Assembly (NCBI GenBank): GCA_024698005.1
Contig: JAILRW010000037.1
Location: 1 to 51,499 of the forward strand
DNA: 51,499 nt
Direction: 5' to 3'
DNA from: Sphaerochaetaceae bacterium
GTDB lineage: Bacteria; Spirochaetota; Spirochaetia; Sphaerochaetales; Sphaerochaetaceae
Below are positions 15,941 through 23,577 of this stretch, piece after piece. The translations under genes and the position numbers were made by a program. The notes beneath the pieces are model-generated. The model saw nothing but the letters and a program-made list of their open reading frames with translations. It was not told the DNA's origin and did not search any database. Position 1 is the first letter of the stretch. Each line of letters starts with the position of its first letter.

Positions 15941-16552
15941 TTATTTGCTATAGATATGTAAAAGCTCTTCTAGCTCTTCCTTTATCTTGTTCTTGCACTT
16001 ACCACATACAGTTGAGACACCTGTGAGCTCCTGGAGCTCTTCGAAGGAGTGTACCTTACCTGCCTTTACAAGCTCTTCAATCTGTACATCGGTGACATTC
16101 TTGCATTCACACATCACCTTTGCGACCTTGTTCTTGTATGGATTAGGCATACCCTGCTTCTCAAGATAATCATCAATTGCAGCTCTGAGTGCCTTGTCGC
16201 CAAGAACAGAACAGTGGAACTTGTGCTCAGGAAGACCACCAAGCTCATCCATGATCATGGTAGGAGTGAGGTGATATGCTTCCTCAAGGGTCATGCCAAT
16301 TGCCATCTCACTCATCATAGAAGTGGAAGCAATTGCACTTGCACAGCCATATGTGAGCCATCTGAGGTCCTGAATCTTTCCATCCACAACCTTTATGCCA
16401 ACTCTCATCTGGTCACCACAAGCGAGAGAACCAACCTCTCCAATACCATCAGCCTCGAAGTCTTCACCATCCTGCCAAAGGTTTCGAGGATTCATGAAAT
16501 GTTCCTTTACTGTATCTGTATAGACCCACTGGGACATGAAACTATTAGCCAT
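15941..16552 (-). CDS. nifU: NifU-type iron-sulfur scaffold (IscU plus [2Fe-2S] BFD domain)
   Basis: A 203-residue scaffold on which Fe-S clusters are assembled from sulfur supplied by the adjacent cysteine desulfurase. The IscU domain (about 10-135) keeps its cluster ligands C45, C70 and C114 and the assembly-controlling D47 (ACGDQMR). A BFD-like domain (about 140-195) adds C148-x-C150 and C183-x2-C186, the permanent [2Fe-2S] site of NifU proteins. The C-terminal Nfu domain of full NifU is absent. AAGGAG lies 8 bases before the ATG and inside the iscS end; the two genes overlap by 8 bases. Confidence 0.95.
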   Translation of the reverse strand: MANSFMSQWVYTDTVKEHFMNPRNLWQDGEDFEADGIGEVGSLACGDQMRVGIKVVDGKIQDLRWLTYGCASAIASTSMMSEMAIGMTLEEAYHLTPTMIMDELGGLPEHKFHCSVLGDKALRAAIDDYLEKQGMPNPYKNKVAKVMCECKNVTDVQIEELVKAGKVHSFEELQELTGVSTVCGKCKNKIKEELEELLHIYSK

Positions 16553-17717
16553 TATTCTGCTCCTTACGGGTAGACATCATTCTTACCCTCTTGATAATTG
16601 GAGGAAGCTTTTCAAGAACATAGTCTATATCTTCCTCAGTGTTCTCACGACCAAGTGAGAAACGGATGGAACCATGTGCGATCTCAACGTCGACACCACA
16701 GGCAAGAAGAACGTAGCTTGGTTCCAGACTACCTGTTGCGCAGGCAGAACCTGTTGATACCTGAATTCCTTCCATATCGAGATAGAGAAGAATTGATTCA
16801 CCCTCTGCGCAAGGGAATGACACATCGAGAGTGCCTGGAAGACAATCTGTAGGATGTCCATTGATAACTACATTTGGAATCCTCTCTTCAATACCCTTTC
16901 TGAGCTTCTCTCTCAACTTCCAGAGGTACTCGGCTTCTTCTTTCAAATTGAGCTTTGCAAGTCTTGCAGCTTCACCCATGCCTGCAATTGCAAGAGTGTT
17001 ATAGGTTCCAGCTCTAAAGCCACTCTCCTGATGACCTCCGTGAATGAGCGGCCTCAAAGGAACACCTGGGCGATGATATAGGGCACCTACACCCTTTGGA
17101 CCATAGAACTTGTGAGCTGACATTGAAACGTAATCTACATCCCAATCCTTTACATCAACCTCAATCTTTCCAATTGCCTGGGTTGCATCGGTATGGAAGA
17201 GAGCACCTGCCTTGTGAGCAAGAGCACAAGCTTCCTTTATTGGTTCAATTGTACCTACCTCATTGTTTCCTGTCATAATAGAGACTAGAGCTACATCGTC
17301 CCCAAGTTTCTCTTCAAGTTCCTTGAGGCTGATCTTTCCAGTTCTATCAACAGAGAGGAAATCGACCTTGTATCCTCTCGAAATAAGATACTGAGAGGTC
17401 TCTTCAATACAAGGGTGTTCAATAGTGGTAGTAATTATCCTATTTCTCTTATAGCCCTCATCGATCAGATCTCTGAATGTGAGGAAAACAAAGTTGTTTG
17501 CTTCAGAAGCTCCGCTTGTGAATACGATACCCTTCTTATCACAATTCAAAAGAGAAGCAACCTGCTCACGAGCCCACTCTACTGCGGTATCAGCATCTCT
17601 TCCTGAGCGATGCATACTCGAAGCATTTCCATATAGCTCAACATTATCCTGTATAAGCTCAATGACTTCTTTTGCCATTGGAGTTGTTGCATTGTTATCT
17701 AGATATACGTTTCTCAT
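16545..17717 (-). CDS. iscS: Cysteine desulfurase (NifS/IscS)
   Basis: A 390-residue PLP enzyme that removes sulfur from L-cysteine for Fe-S cluster and thio-cofactor synthesis. It begins NVYLDNNATTPM. H101 in TTTIEHPC stacks on the cofactor, K203 in SAHKFYGPKG forms the Schiff base, and C326 in STGSACATGS carries the persulfide. This active-site loop is of the NifS/IscS (group I) kind, not SufS. It is the first gene of iscS-nifU-XRE, with a good sigma-70 promoter upstream. Transfer of sulfur to the overlapping NifU gene product is expected. NifS and IscS cannot be told apart from sequence alone. Confidence 0.95.
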   Translation of the reverse strand: MRNVYLDNNATTPMAKEVIELIQDNVELYGNASSMHRSGRDADTAVEWAREQVASLLNCDKKGIVFTSGASEANNFVFLTFRDLIDEGYKRNRIITTTIEHPCIEETSQYLISRGYKVDFLSVDRTGKISLKELEEKLGDDVALVSIMTGNNEVGTIEPIKEACALAHKAGALFHTDATQAIGKIEVDVKDWDVDYVSMSAHKFYGPKGVGALYHRPGVPLRPLIHGGHQESGFRAGTYNTLAIAGMGEAARLAKLNLKEEAEYLWKLREKLRKGIEERIPNVVINGHPTDCLPGTLDVSFPCAEGESILLYLDMEGIQVSTGSACATGSLEPSYVLLACGVDVEIAHGSIRFSLGRENTEEDIDYVLEKLPPIIKRVRMMSTRKEQNNG

Positions 17718-17745
17718 TTCAATTCCCGTTTATTTTCTAGGAATA

Positions 17746-17774
17746 AAGATATAATCATTGGCATTAATCGTCAA
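17746..17774 (-). promoter_or_regulatory. Sigma-70 type promoter of the iscS-nifU operon
   Basis: The minus strand has TTGACG, a 17-base spacer and TATCTT. The -35 box lies inside the last codons of the upstream YcgN-like gene. The leader is about 22 bases. No IscR-like site was recognised. Confidence 0.6.
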
Positions 17775-18087
17775 CAAAGTCGAACACACCATTTCCTAGC
17801 ACGCACTCCTTTTCCTTACACAATCTGACATGATGTTCTTTAGCCCATCTGACATAGCCACAAATGGAAGGAAGATAGGAAGCAAACATTGCTCTGAAGA
17901 GATTTACTTTCTTGCATCTATGGCACTTCTTGAACCGTTCTTCATACACACTGCAACATTTATTTTCACTATCATAGAATTCACAAGGATTAGAGAGGTC
18001 TATCAGAAGCATATCTTCAGAGACAACCTTCTCGTGGCAGCAAAGGCCACAGTTGGAACAAAGGCTCTCCCACTCCTCTTTTTTCAT
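17764..18087 (-). CDS. YcgN/YkgJ-like cysteine-cluster protein
   Basis: A 107-residue cytoplasmic protein of the CxxCxxCC family (UPF0260/UPF0153 type), thought to bind zinc or an iron-sulfur cluster; the biochemical role is not known. The cluster is C10, C13, C16 and C17, followed by C35, C44 and C45, then C55 and C58 (YEERFKKCHRCKK), the family pattern. It overlaps the surE stop by 4 bases (ATGA), so translation is coupled. It is the last gene of the GalK-like-surE-ycgN operon and its end holds the -35 box of the iron-sulfur operon. Confidence 0.8.
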   Translation of the reverse strand: MKKEEWESLCSNCGLCCHEKVVSEDMLLIDLSNPCEFYDSENKCCSVYEERFKKCHRCKKVNLFRAMFASYLPSICGYVRWAKEHHVRLCKEKECVLGNGVFDFVDD

Positions 18088-18842
18088 GAAAAAAGACCCC
18101 GTGCTTTTTTCATCATCTCTTCATCGAGAGCAGGAAGACTACTTATAACATTTATAGCTATCTTTCCTTCATGGACCAACTCGAGATCTCCCTTGCCTCT
18201 TCCTTTCATGTCGATGCCAAATTCACCCTCCCCTTTGAGCTCCATCATGAAAGAGTTGTCATCTATCTTGATGATATTGGCACCTACTGGATATTTCACA
18301 AATCCAATTGAACCAAGTTCGACTTCCTCAGAGAAGGGGTTTGGAAAGTTTATATTCACAAATGATTCAAGGCTTGTGAGCTCTTTGAGTTTATCAAGGT
18401 TATCAGCAACCCAATTGGCACAGCTCTCATAATCATACTTATCATCAAACTGTCCGGGAGTTCCCTGTGAAAGAGCGATTGCTGGAACATGTTGATATAT
18501 AGCTTCCCTAGCAGCTGCACAAGTTCCAGAATAGGAAATGTCGGTAGAACAATTTGGACCATTGTTGATACCAGAAATTATAAGATCTGGAAGAGAAGGA
18601 AATATATTACCTCTGATTGAATAGAGGACGCAGTCTGATGGAGTACCACTACAGTAGTACTTATTCTTGCCAAAAGCGGTAAAAACAATGGGTTTTGTAA
18701 GATTCATGGAGTGAGAAAAAGCACTTCGATTCCCATCGGGTGCAGATACCCAAACCTCATGACCTCTCTCCTCCAAGACCTTTATAAGAGCAGGCAGGCC
18801 ACCCTTGTTATATCCATCATCGTTGACAAGTAATAGCTTCAC
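18084..18842 (-). CDS. surE: 5'/3'-nucleotidase SurE
   Basis: A 252-residue metal-dependent nucleoside monophosphatase linked to stationary-phase survival. The metal site is intact: D8 and D9 in LLLVNDDG, S40 in APDGNRSAFS, and N93 in SGINNGPN. The dimer-arm region SYSGTCAAAREA follows. It overlaps the GalK-like gene upstream by 4 bases and the YcgN-like gene downstream by 4 bases, so the three are translationally coupled. Length is normal for the family. Confidence 0.96.
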   Translation of the reverse strand: MKLLLVNDDGYNKGGLPALIKVLEERGHEVWVSAPDGNRSAFSHSMNLTKPIVFTAFGKNKYYCSGTPSDCVLYSIRGNIFPSLPDLIISGINNGPNCSTDISYSGTCAAAREAIYQHVPAIALSQGTPGQFDDKYDYESCANWVADNLDKLKELTSLESFVNINFPNPFSEEVELGSIGFVKYPVGANIIKIDDNSFMMELKGEGEFGIDMKGRGKGDLELVHEGKIAINVISSLPALDEEMMKKARGLFS

Positions 18843-20017
18843 TGCTCTACCTTCACAACAGTTGCAGGACCATGAGGAATGAATGTCCTCATTTCTGGCT
18901 TGAAGCCGAATATCATCTCATAATCTGAGAACTTCTGTGTGTACTCTTCCAATGCACTCTTTGTGAGTATCAAATAAATTGAACCAAGAGCGCCATTGCT
19001 TACAAGAGAACCACCATACACTTCACGTATTTCTCCAGCTCTCTTCATGAGCCAGTCTACCTCAGGGCAGACAATATTGAAGGTATCCCTCATACTGATA
19101 TAGACATCTGATAGAGCCCGGCCAAAGCCTTGAGCATAACCACGCTCAAGATTTGAAACACCACGCTGAACCTTGATCGACTCAAGGATTACATGCTCAC
19201 TGGTCCTTCTCTCATGCTCCGTAATACCTGTAATTACATGACTTTTGAGTTCACGGATAGAGATGTCTCTTATAGGAGTACCGTCAGTGATGCACTTTGC
19301 AAGATTGACACAGCAATCGTGAGCATCCTGTCTAGTCTCTTCAATGTCATTTCTCAAGATCTGTGGTGGGATTTGAGGGTCAACTATGATTCCACAAGCT
19401 TCATTCTTATCAAAATCAGAGAAGTTGTAGTCAATAAGCCTATAATTCATGCTGGTGAGGTCAAAGTATATTACCTTGCCTTCCTCAGCATAGAGCATGG
19501 TGATCAGGTCTCTGACACGAGGATGGATGTTAGAATACTGGTTGAGTGCCTGGTGAGATATTCTGATTATACTGTTTTTATCAAGCTTGAATGAAAACAG
19601 TTCATTCAAAGCATTGATTAGACCAATAGAAAGAGCGGAAGAAAGAGTGAGCTCATCACAGTAAAGAAGAGCTCCCTTAAGGGTGATATTCAAGCCACAT
19701 GGAATCCTGTGCCCATCACTTATAAGCAGTGACAGAACACCCTTGATATAATTTGCCCACTTATCCTCTTTCTTGAATTTAAGAGCATTGATGGAAAACT
19801 GTTTCTTTTCATTTCTGGTAGCATCATATAGAGAAACAACTGCTTCATCTCTTCTAGAAACAGCAACTCTTAGTGCTAGAGCCCCAGTTCCTGTAATGCA
19901 GTAGCCTTTGCAGAAATCAGAAAAAGCTCCCATTAGAGTGCATACTCCAGGGACCTCAGATATTAACTCTGGGGTTTTGTCAAAATATTCCCTATGGCAG
20001 TTGATGATCTTATCCAT
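18839..20017 (-). CDS. Degenerate galactokinase-like GHMP-family protein
   Basis: A 392-residue protein that follows galactokinase from end to end. The C-terminal half is well kept (RRTSEHVILES at 271-281, then VCPEVDWLM at 316-324). The three GHMP motifs are badly changed. Motif 1, normally RVNLIGEHTDY, reads GVCTLMGAFSDF (24-35), losing the Glu and His. Motif 2, normally GLSSSAA, reads ELTLSSALS (122-130). Motif 3, normally GGGFGG, reads GGSLVSNGALG (335-345). The catalytic-base Asp appears to survive at D170. It may be a pseudokinase, a sugar sensor like yeast Gal3, or an enzyme with a new substrate. It is the first gene of an operon with surE and the YcgN-like gene. Confidence 0.7.
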   Translation of the reverse strand: MDKIINCHREYFDKTPELISEVPGVCTLMGAFSDFCKGYCITGTGALALRVAVSRRDEAVVSLYDATRNEKKQFSINALKFKKEDKWANYIKGVLSLLISDGHRIPCGLNITLKGALLYCDELTLSSALSIGLINALNELFSFKLDKNSIIRISHQALNQYSNIHPRVRDLITMLYAEEGKVIYFDLTSMNYRLIDYNFSDFDKNEACGIIVDPQIPPQILRNDIEETRQDAHDCCVNLAKCITDGTPIRDISIRELKSHVITGITEHERRTSEHVILESIKVQRGVSNLERGYAQGFGRALSDVYISMRDTFNIVCPEVDWLMKRAGEIREVYGGSLVSNGALGSIYLILTKSALEEYTQKFSDYEMIFGFKPEMRTFIPHGPATVVKVEQ

Positions 20018-20069
20018 GATGTAGATTCCCTTAAGAAAAGAAAAACCAGCAAATCATTCTATTAAAAAA

Positions 20070-20098
20070 AAGCGGAAGGCATCTTTTGCTTTCCGCTT
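20070..20098 (-). terminator. Intrinsic terminator of rpmE
   Basis: The stem AAGCGGAA-GCA pairs with TGC-TTTCCGCTT around one mismatch, with a 5-base loop. On the minus strand it is followed by a TTTTTTT run. It lies about 18 bases past the rpmE stop. Confidence 0.85.
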
Positions 20099-20115
20099 CA
20101 GCTTTCAATTGAGAC

Positions 20116-20322
20116 TTACTTGTTGAAATTAGCATACCTCTTGTTGAAGCGATCAACACGACCGGTTGTATCAACAAGCTTCTGTGTTCCAGTAAAGAAT
20201 GGGTGACAAGCAGAGCAAATTTCTACTGTAAGGTTCTTGGATGTGGTCTTTGTCTTAATGACGTTGCCACAGGAACACTTGATCTCTCTGATTTCGTAAT
20301 TAGGATGGATATCAGCCTTCAT
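20116..20322 (-). CDS. rpmE: Ribosomal protein L31 (zinc-binding form)
   Basis: A 68-residue large-subunit protein. It starts [10 protein letters not shown] and carries the zinc set C16, C18, C36 and C39 (KCSCGN and [10 protein letters not shown]), so it is the zinc-containing type, not the zinc-free paralogue induced in zinc starvation. GGAGGAG precedes the ATG at good spacing. It lies 59 bases after rho on the same strand and ends at a strong terminator. The rho-rpmE order is common in bacteria. Confidence 0.97.
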   Translation of the reverse strand: MKADIHPNYEIREIKCSCGNVIKTKTTSKNLTVEICSACHPFFTGTQKLVDTTGRVDRFNKRYANFNK

Positions 20323-20354
20323 TTTATTTCTCCTCCGAAATTATATATCCTACA

Positions 20355-20374
20355 TTCACTGCTTTCACAGTGAA
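20355..20374 (-). other. Hairpin between rho and rpmE
   Basis: TTCACTG and CAGTGAA form a perfect 7-base-pair stem with a 6-base loop. No T-run follows, so it is unlikely to terminate. It could protect or process the rho-rpmE message or act in L31 control. Confidence 0.35.
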
Positions 20375-20381
20375 CAAGATT

Positions 20382-22295
20382 TCATCTAACAGAGCTCATG
20401 ATCTGAGTAGCTGTATTTGCAGCTGCTGAGGACATGGACCCTAGGAATTCCTTATTATTATTAGTTTTCTTCATCTTGTCAATTAGGAATGCAGACATCT
20501 CAATGTCATCCATATTGCCTACCGCAGACCTGAGAAGGAATAGTCTGGACTGCTCATCCTTTGAAAGCAGAAGATCATCTCTTCTGGTTCCTGACTTCTT
20601 GATGTTGATTGCAGGGAACTTCCTGCTGTCAGCCATTCTTCTATCAAGAACGATTTCATTGTTACCAGTACCCTTGAACTCTTCGAAGATGACCTCATCC
20701 ATTCTGGAACCAGTCTCGATAAGAGCAGTTGATATGATGGTAAGAGAACCACCCTCTTCAATATTTCTAGCAGCACCGAAGAATCTCTTTGGCTTGTGAA
20801 GTGCATTGGAATCGACACCACCAGAAAGAATCTTGCCGGAAGCTGGAACAGTCTGGTTATAAGCTCTTGCAAGACGAGTGATGGAGTCAAGCAGAATTAC
20901 TACATCCTTCTTCTGTTCTACCAATCTCTTTGCCTTCTCGATTACCATTTCAGCAACCTGGACATGTCTTGTAGCCTGCTCATCGAATGTGGAAGCGACG
21001 ACCTCGGCCTTTACACTTCTTCTCATGTCAGTTACCTCTTCAGGGCGTTCATCGACGAGAAGAACTATGAGATGTACTTCAGGATGATTGGTTGTAATTG
21101 CATTCGCAATCTTCTGCATAAGTACGGTCTTACCAGTTCTTGGTGGAGCTACGATAAGGGATCTCTGGCCTTTTCCAATTGGACAGAAGAGGTCTACAAC
21201 TCTTGTTGAAAGATCCATCTTTTCTGGCTCACTCGCCTGATTTGCATATTCGAGATGCAGCTTTTCATCAGGGAAAAGAGGTGTGAGGGTATCGAATGGA
21301 ACTCTTAGCTTTGCCTGCTGAGGGGTCTGACCATTTACCATTGTGATTCGAAGCATCGCATGGAAACGGTCACTATCTCTTGGGCTCTTCAGCTGTCCAT
21401 ATACAGTATCACCAGTTCTGAGGCCACAACCCTTTACCATACCCTGGGAGACGTATACATCCTCTGTTCCAGTGAGATAGCTGTTGATTGAATAACGGAT
21501 GAAGCCATATCCATCAGAGAGGATTTCGATGGTTCCTTCGACCATGAGTGCTCCTCCTGAGAGCGCATGAATCTTCATGAGCTCCTTGATAAGGTCCTGC
21601 TTCCTGCAATCAAGAATAACCTCTTCTGCAATACCCTTCTCTCTTGCCATATCTCTCAGGCGCTCGATTGGGATTACTGTGAGATCGGAGATGAAGAGCT
21701 TAGGAGCATCTGGATTTTCCTCAAGGTTGACCTCTGGGATTGTCTCCTCCTGTCTTCTATCCTTGGCTCTGCCGTTCTTCTTGTCAAAGCGGTTTCTCTT
21801 GTCATACTTGTTGTATCTGCCCTGCTTCTCATAGCGAGTAGAGCCTTCTTCACCAGAGTTCTCTGTACTCTCATCTGTAGAAGCTTCTGGGTTTTCTTCT
21901 GATGTAGCTGCTACCTCTTCTGGTGCTTCTACTGAAACAGTTTCCTCAGCGACTGCTTCTATTTCGTCCTCTTCAGATACGTTTTCAACAATCCCAAGAG
22001 GAAGCTCCTCCTGATTGCTCTCTTCTTCGACCTTCTTCTTTCGGCCTCTTTTCTTTTCTCCGCTCTGTGTCTTTTCCTTTGCAGTCTTTTTCTGGACACG
22101 CTTTTTTGGCTTTGGAGCCTTTAATGTCTCTTCTTCTACTGCAGCTTCTTTTTCTTCTGCACTGTCTGCTTCAGTTGCTTTTGCAGCAACTTTTCTAACA
22201 CGAGGGGTTCTCTTAATAACGATTTTTGTTGGTTTGGATTCATTCTCCTGTACGCTTTCATTAGCTACAGATTCAGAGAATTCTTCAAATTCCAT
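20382..22295 (-). CDS. rho: Transcription termination factor Rho with long N-terminal extension
   Basis: A 637-residue hexameric RNA helicase/translocase that ends untranslated transcripts. Residues 1-200 are a low-complexity extension, first acidic with Lys/Arg-rich patches (KKRGRKKK), then Asn/Arg/Lys/Tyr-rich ([15 protein letters not shown] at about 160-175). The usual protein follows: Rho N-terminal helical domain (about 205-245), cold-shock-like RNA-binding domain (250-330), Walker A PPRTGKT (384-390), then the Q and R loops. The core is intact. It lies 59 bases before rpmE and is preceded by a 136-base leader with a possible promoter. GGAG precedes the ATG. Confidence 0.97.
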   Translation of the reverse strand: MEFEEFSESVANESVQENESKPTKIVIKRTPRVRKVAAKATEADSAEEKEAAVEEETLKAPKPKKRVQKKTAKEKTQSGEKKRGRKKKVEEESNQEELPLGIVENVSEEDEIEAVAEETVSVEAPEEVAATSEENPEASTDESTENSGEEGSTRYEKQGRYNKYDKRNRFDKKNGRAKDRRQEETIPEVNLEENPDAPKLFISDLTVIPIERLRDMAREKGIAEEVILDCRKQDLIKELMKIHALSGGALMVEGTIEILSDGYGFIRYSINSYLTGTEDVYVSQGMVKGCGLRTGDTVYGQLKSPRDSDRFHAMLRITMVNGQTPQQAKLRVPFDTLTPLFPDEKLHLEYANQASEPEKMDLSTRVVDLFCPIGKGQRSLIVAPPRTGKTVLMQKIANAITTNHPEVHLIVLLVDERPEEVTDMRRSVKAEVVASTFDEQATRHVQVAEMVIEKAKRLVEQKKDVVILLDSITRLARAYNQTVPASGKILSGGVDSNALHKPKRFFGAARNIEEGGSLTIISTALIETGSRMDEVIFEEFKGTGNNEIVLDRRMADSRKFPAINIKKSGTRRDDLLLSKDEQSRLFLLRSAVGNMDDIEMSAFLIDKMKKTNNNKEFLGSMSSAAANTATQIMSSVR

Positions 22296-22379
22296 CTATT
22301 ATTCTCCATTTTTGATTATCATCACATACAACGAAAGAAATAATGAAATATTGATGATATTAGGATTTAAAACTTTGTT

Positions 22380-22407
22380 TATATATTTGAAAGGAAAGGA
22401 TCTGCAA
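22380..22407 (-). promoter_or_regulatory. Possible promoter of rho
   Basis: TTGCAG, a 16-base spacer and TATATA are present on the minus strand between cinA and rho. A leader of about 80 bases would result. Spacing is one base short of optimum and the region is AT-rich, so this is tentative. Confidence 0.35.
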
Positions 22408-22431
22408 CAAATCCTTCTTGCTGAATACGCT

Positions 22432-23577
22432 TTAAATATATTCCCAATGACTTACAGTGTCAACAAGAGACTTTCCTTGAAGAAATACATGTACAAGAAT
22501 AAAAGCAGCAGCAACACTTCTTTTTCGAACATACTCTCTAGAAATTGCACTGAAATTAATTACTACACTCTCACTTCTGTTCTTTGTAGAGATACCAAAG
22601 GATACTCCTTCTGTATTACCAGAAATGGAAAGAGCAACGTCAGAAGAAAAGAGCACGCGGGTCTTATCTGCCTGAATAGAAGGATCTGATTCGTGAAAAT
22701 CGAGAATACCACCCTTGAAATAGCGAGAATACTCAGGATCAGAAGTGATAAGTGAAGAAACAAGACCACCTGTGAAGCCCTCGCAGATAGAGAGTGAGAG
22801 CTTGTTCTCTTTAAGGTATCCAGTCAATGTAGTGAGTGCACTTACATCCCCATCCTGAACAAGTTCAGGGCCTACCAGAGAGCGAAGACTCTTTATTGCA
22901 CTATCTCTTTTCTCTTTATCTCCACCCTGAACGTATAGACTTATTTTATAGTCCTGGAAGCGAGTTCCCCAATCAAGTGAGCTATCGACCTTTTCAGTGA
23001 GCTCCTCAAGTTTTGCTTCTGCTATGATGTATGTAGTGTATTCGTCTCTCTCCACTCCATCATGCCCTATCTCCTTTGCAAGAAGAGGGAGCACATAGTC
23101 ATAGAACATTGGCCTCATCTCTCTTGGAGGGCCAGGAAGTGCAATAATGAGACAATTATCTGTTCTTCCATAGAAGCCCTCAGCGGTTCCGTTTGGATTT
23201 AACAAACAGGTAAAACCACTAGGGATCAGAGTCTGCTTTTCATTTGCTCCATGGATTCTTTCTCCTATTCTCTCATATAGCCTTTTATAGCAATCAGAAT
23301 TTTTCTCAAGGGAAACTGAAGCTGCCTGAGCAATGGCATACCTTGTCATATCATCACTAGTAGGGCCAAGGCCTCCTGTGACTATGACGACATCGCTCTC
23401 TGCTGCTGATTTTGAAAGAACTTTTTCAATGGAACCATCGTCTGGAATTGCAATACACTCTTTCATGCTGTACCCAAGATGAGTGAGTTCTCTAGATACA
23501 AGCTGACAATGCTGGTCCTGTATTATCCCACGGACCAGCTCTGTGCCAATTACGATAAGCTCTACACTCTTGGTCAT
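22432..23577 (-). CDS. cinA: CinA family protein with altered C-terminal deamidase motif
   Basis: A 381-residue two-domain protein. Residues 5-170 are the COG1058/MoCF-like domain (VIGTELVRG, then VIVTGGLGPTSDD at 64-76 and ALPGPPREM at 146-154), linked to ADP-ribose or related pyrophosphatase activity. Residues from about 250 form the CinA C-terminal domain, which in active enzymes deamidates nicotinamide mononucleotide. There the normal AESCTGG reads CEGFTGG (265-271), so the conserved Ser is Gly. The C-terminus is also divergent. It overlaps lnt by 4 bases and follows it in the same operon. Confidence 0.88.
   Translation of the reverse strand: MTKSVELIVIGTELVRGIIQDQHCQLVSRELTHLGYSMKECIAIPDDGSIEKVLSKSAAESDVVIVTGGLGPTSDDMTRYAIAQAASVSLEKNSDCYKRLYERIGERIHGANEKQTLIPSGFTCLLNPNGTAEGFYGRTDNCLIIALPGPPREMRPMFYDYVLPLLAKEIGHDGVERDEYTTYIIAEAKLEELTEKVDSSLDWGTRFQDYKISLYVQGGDKEKRDSAIKSLRSLVGPELVQDGDVSALTTLTGYLKENKLSLSICEGFTGGLVSSLITSDPEYSRYFKGGILDFHESDPSIQADKTRVLFSSDVALSISGNTEGVSFGISTKNRSESVVINFSAISREYVRKRSVAAAFILVHVFLQGKSLVDTVSHWEYI

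Noticed and set aside
15563-16600. Toxin partner for the XRE antitoxin-like protein
   Set aside because: The flanks are a terminator and DprA-like gene on one side and nifU on the other. No small RelE/HigB-like frame was found.
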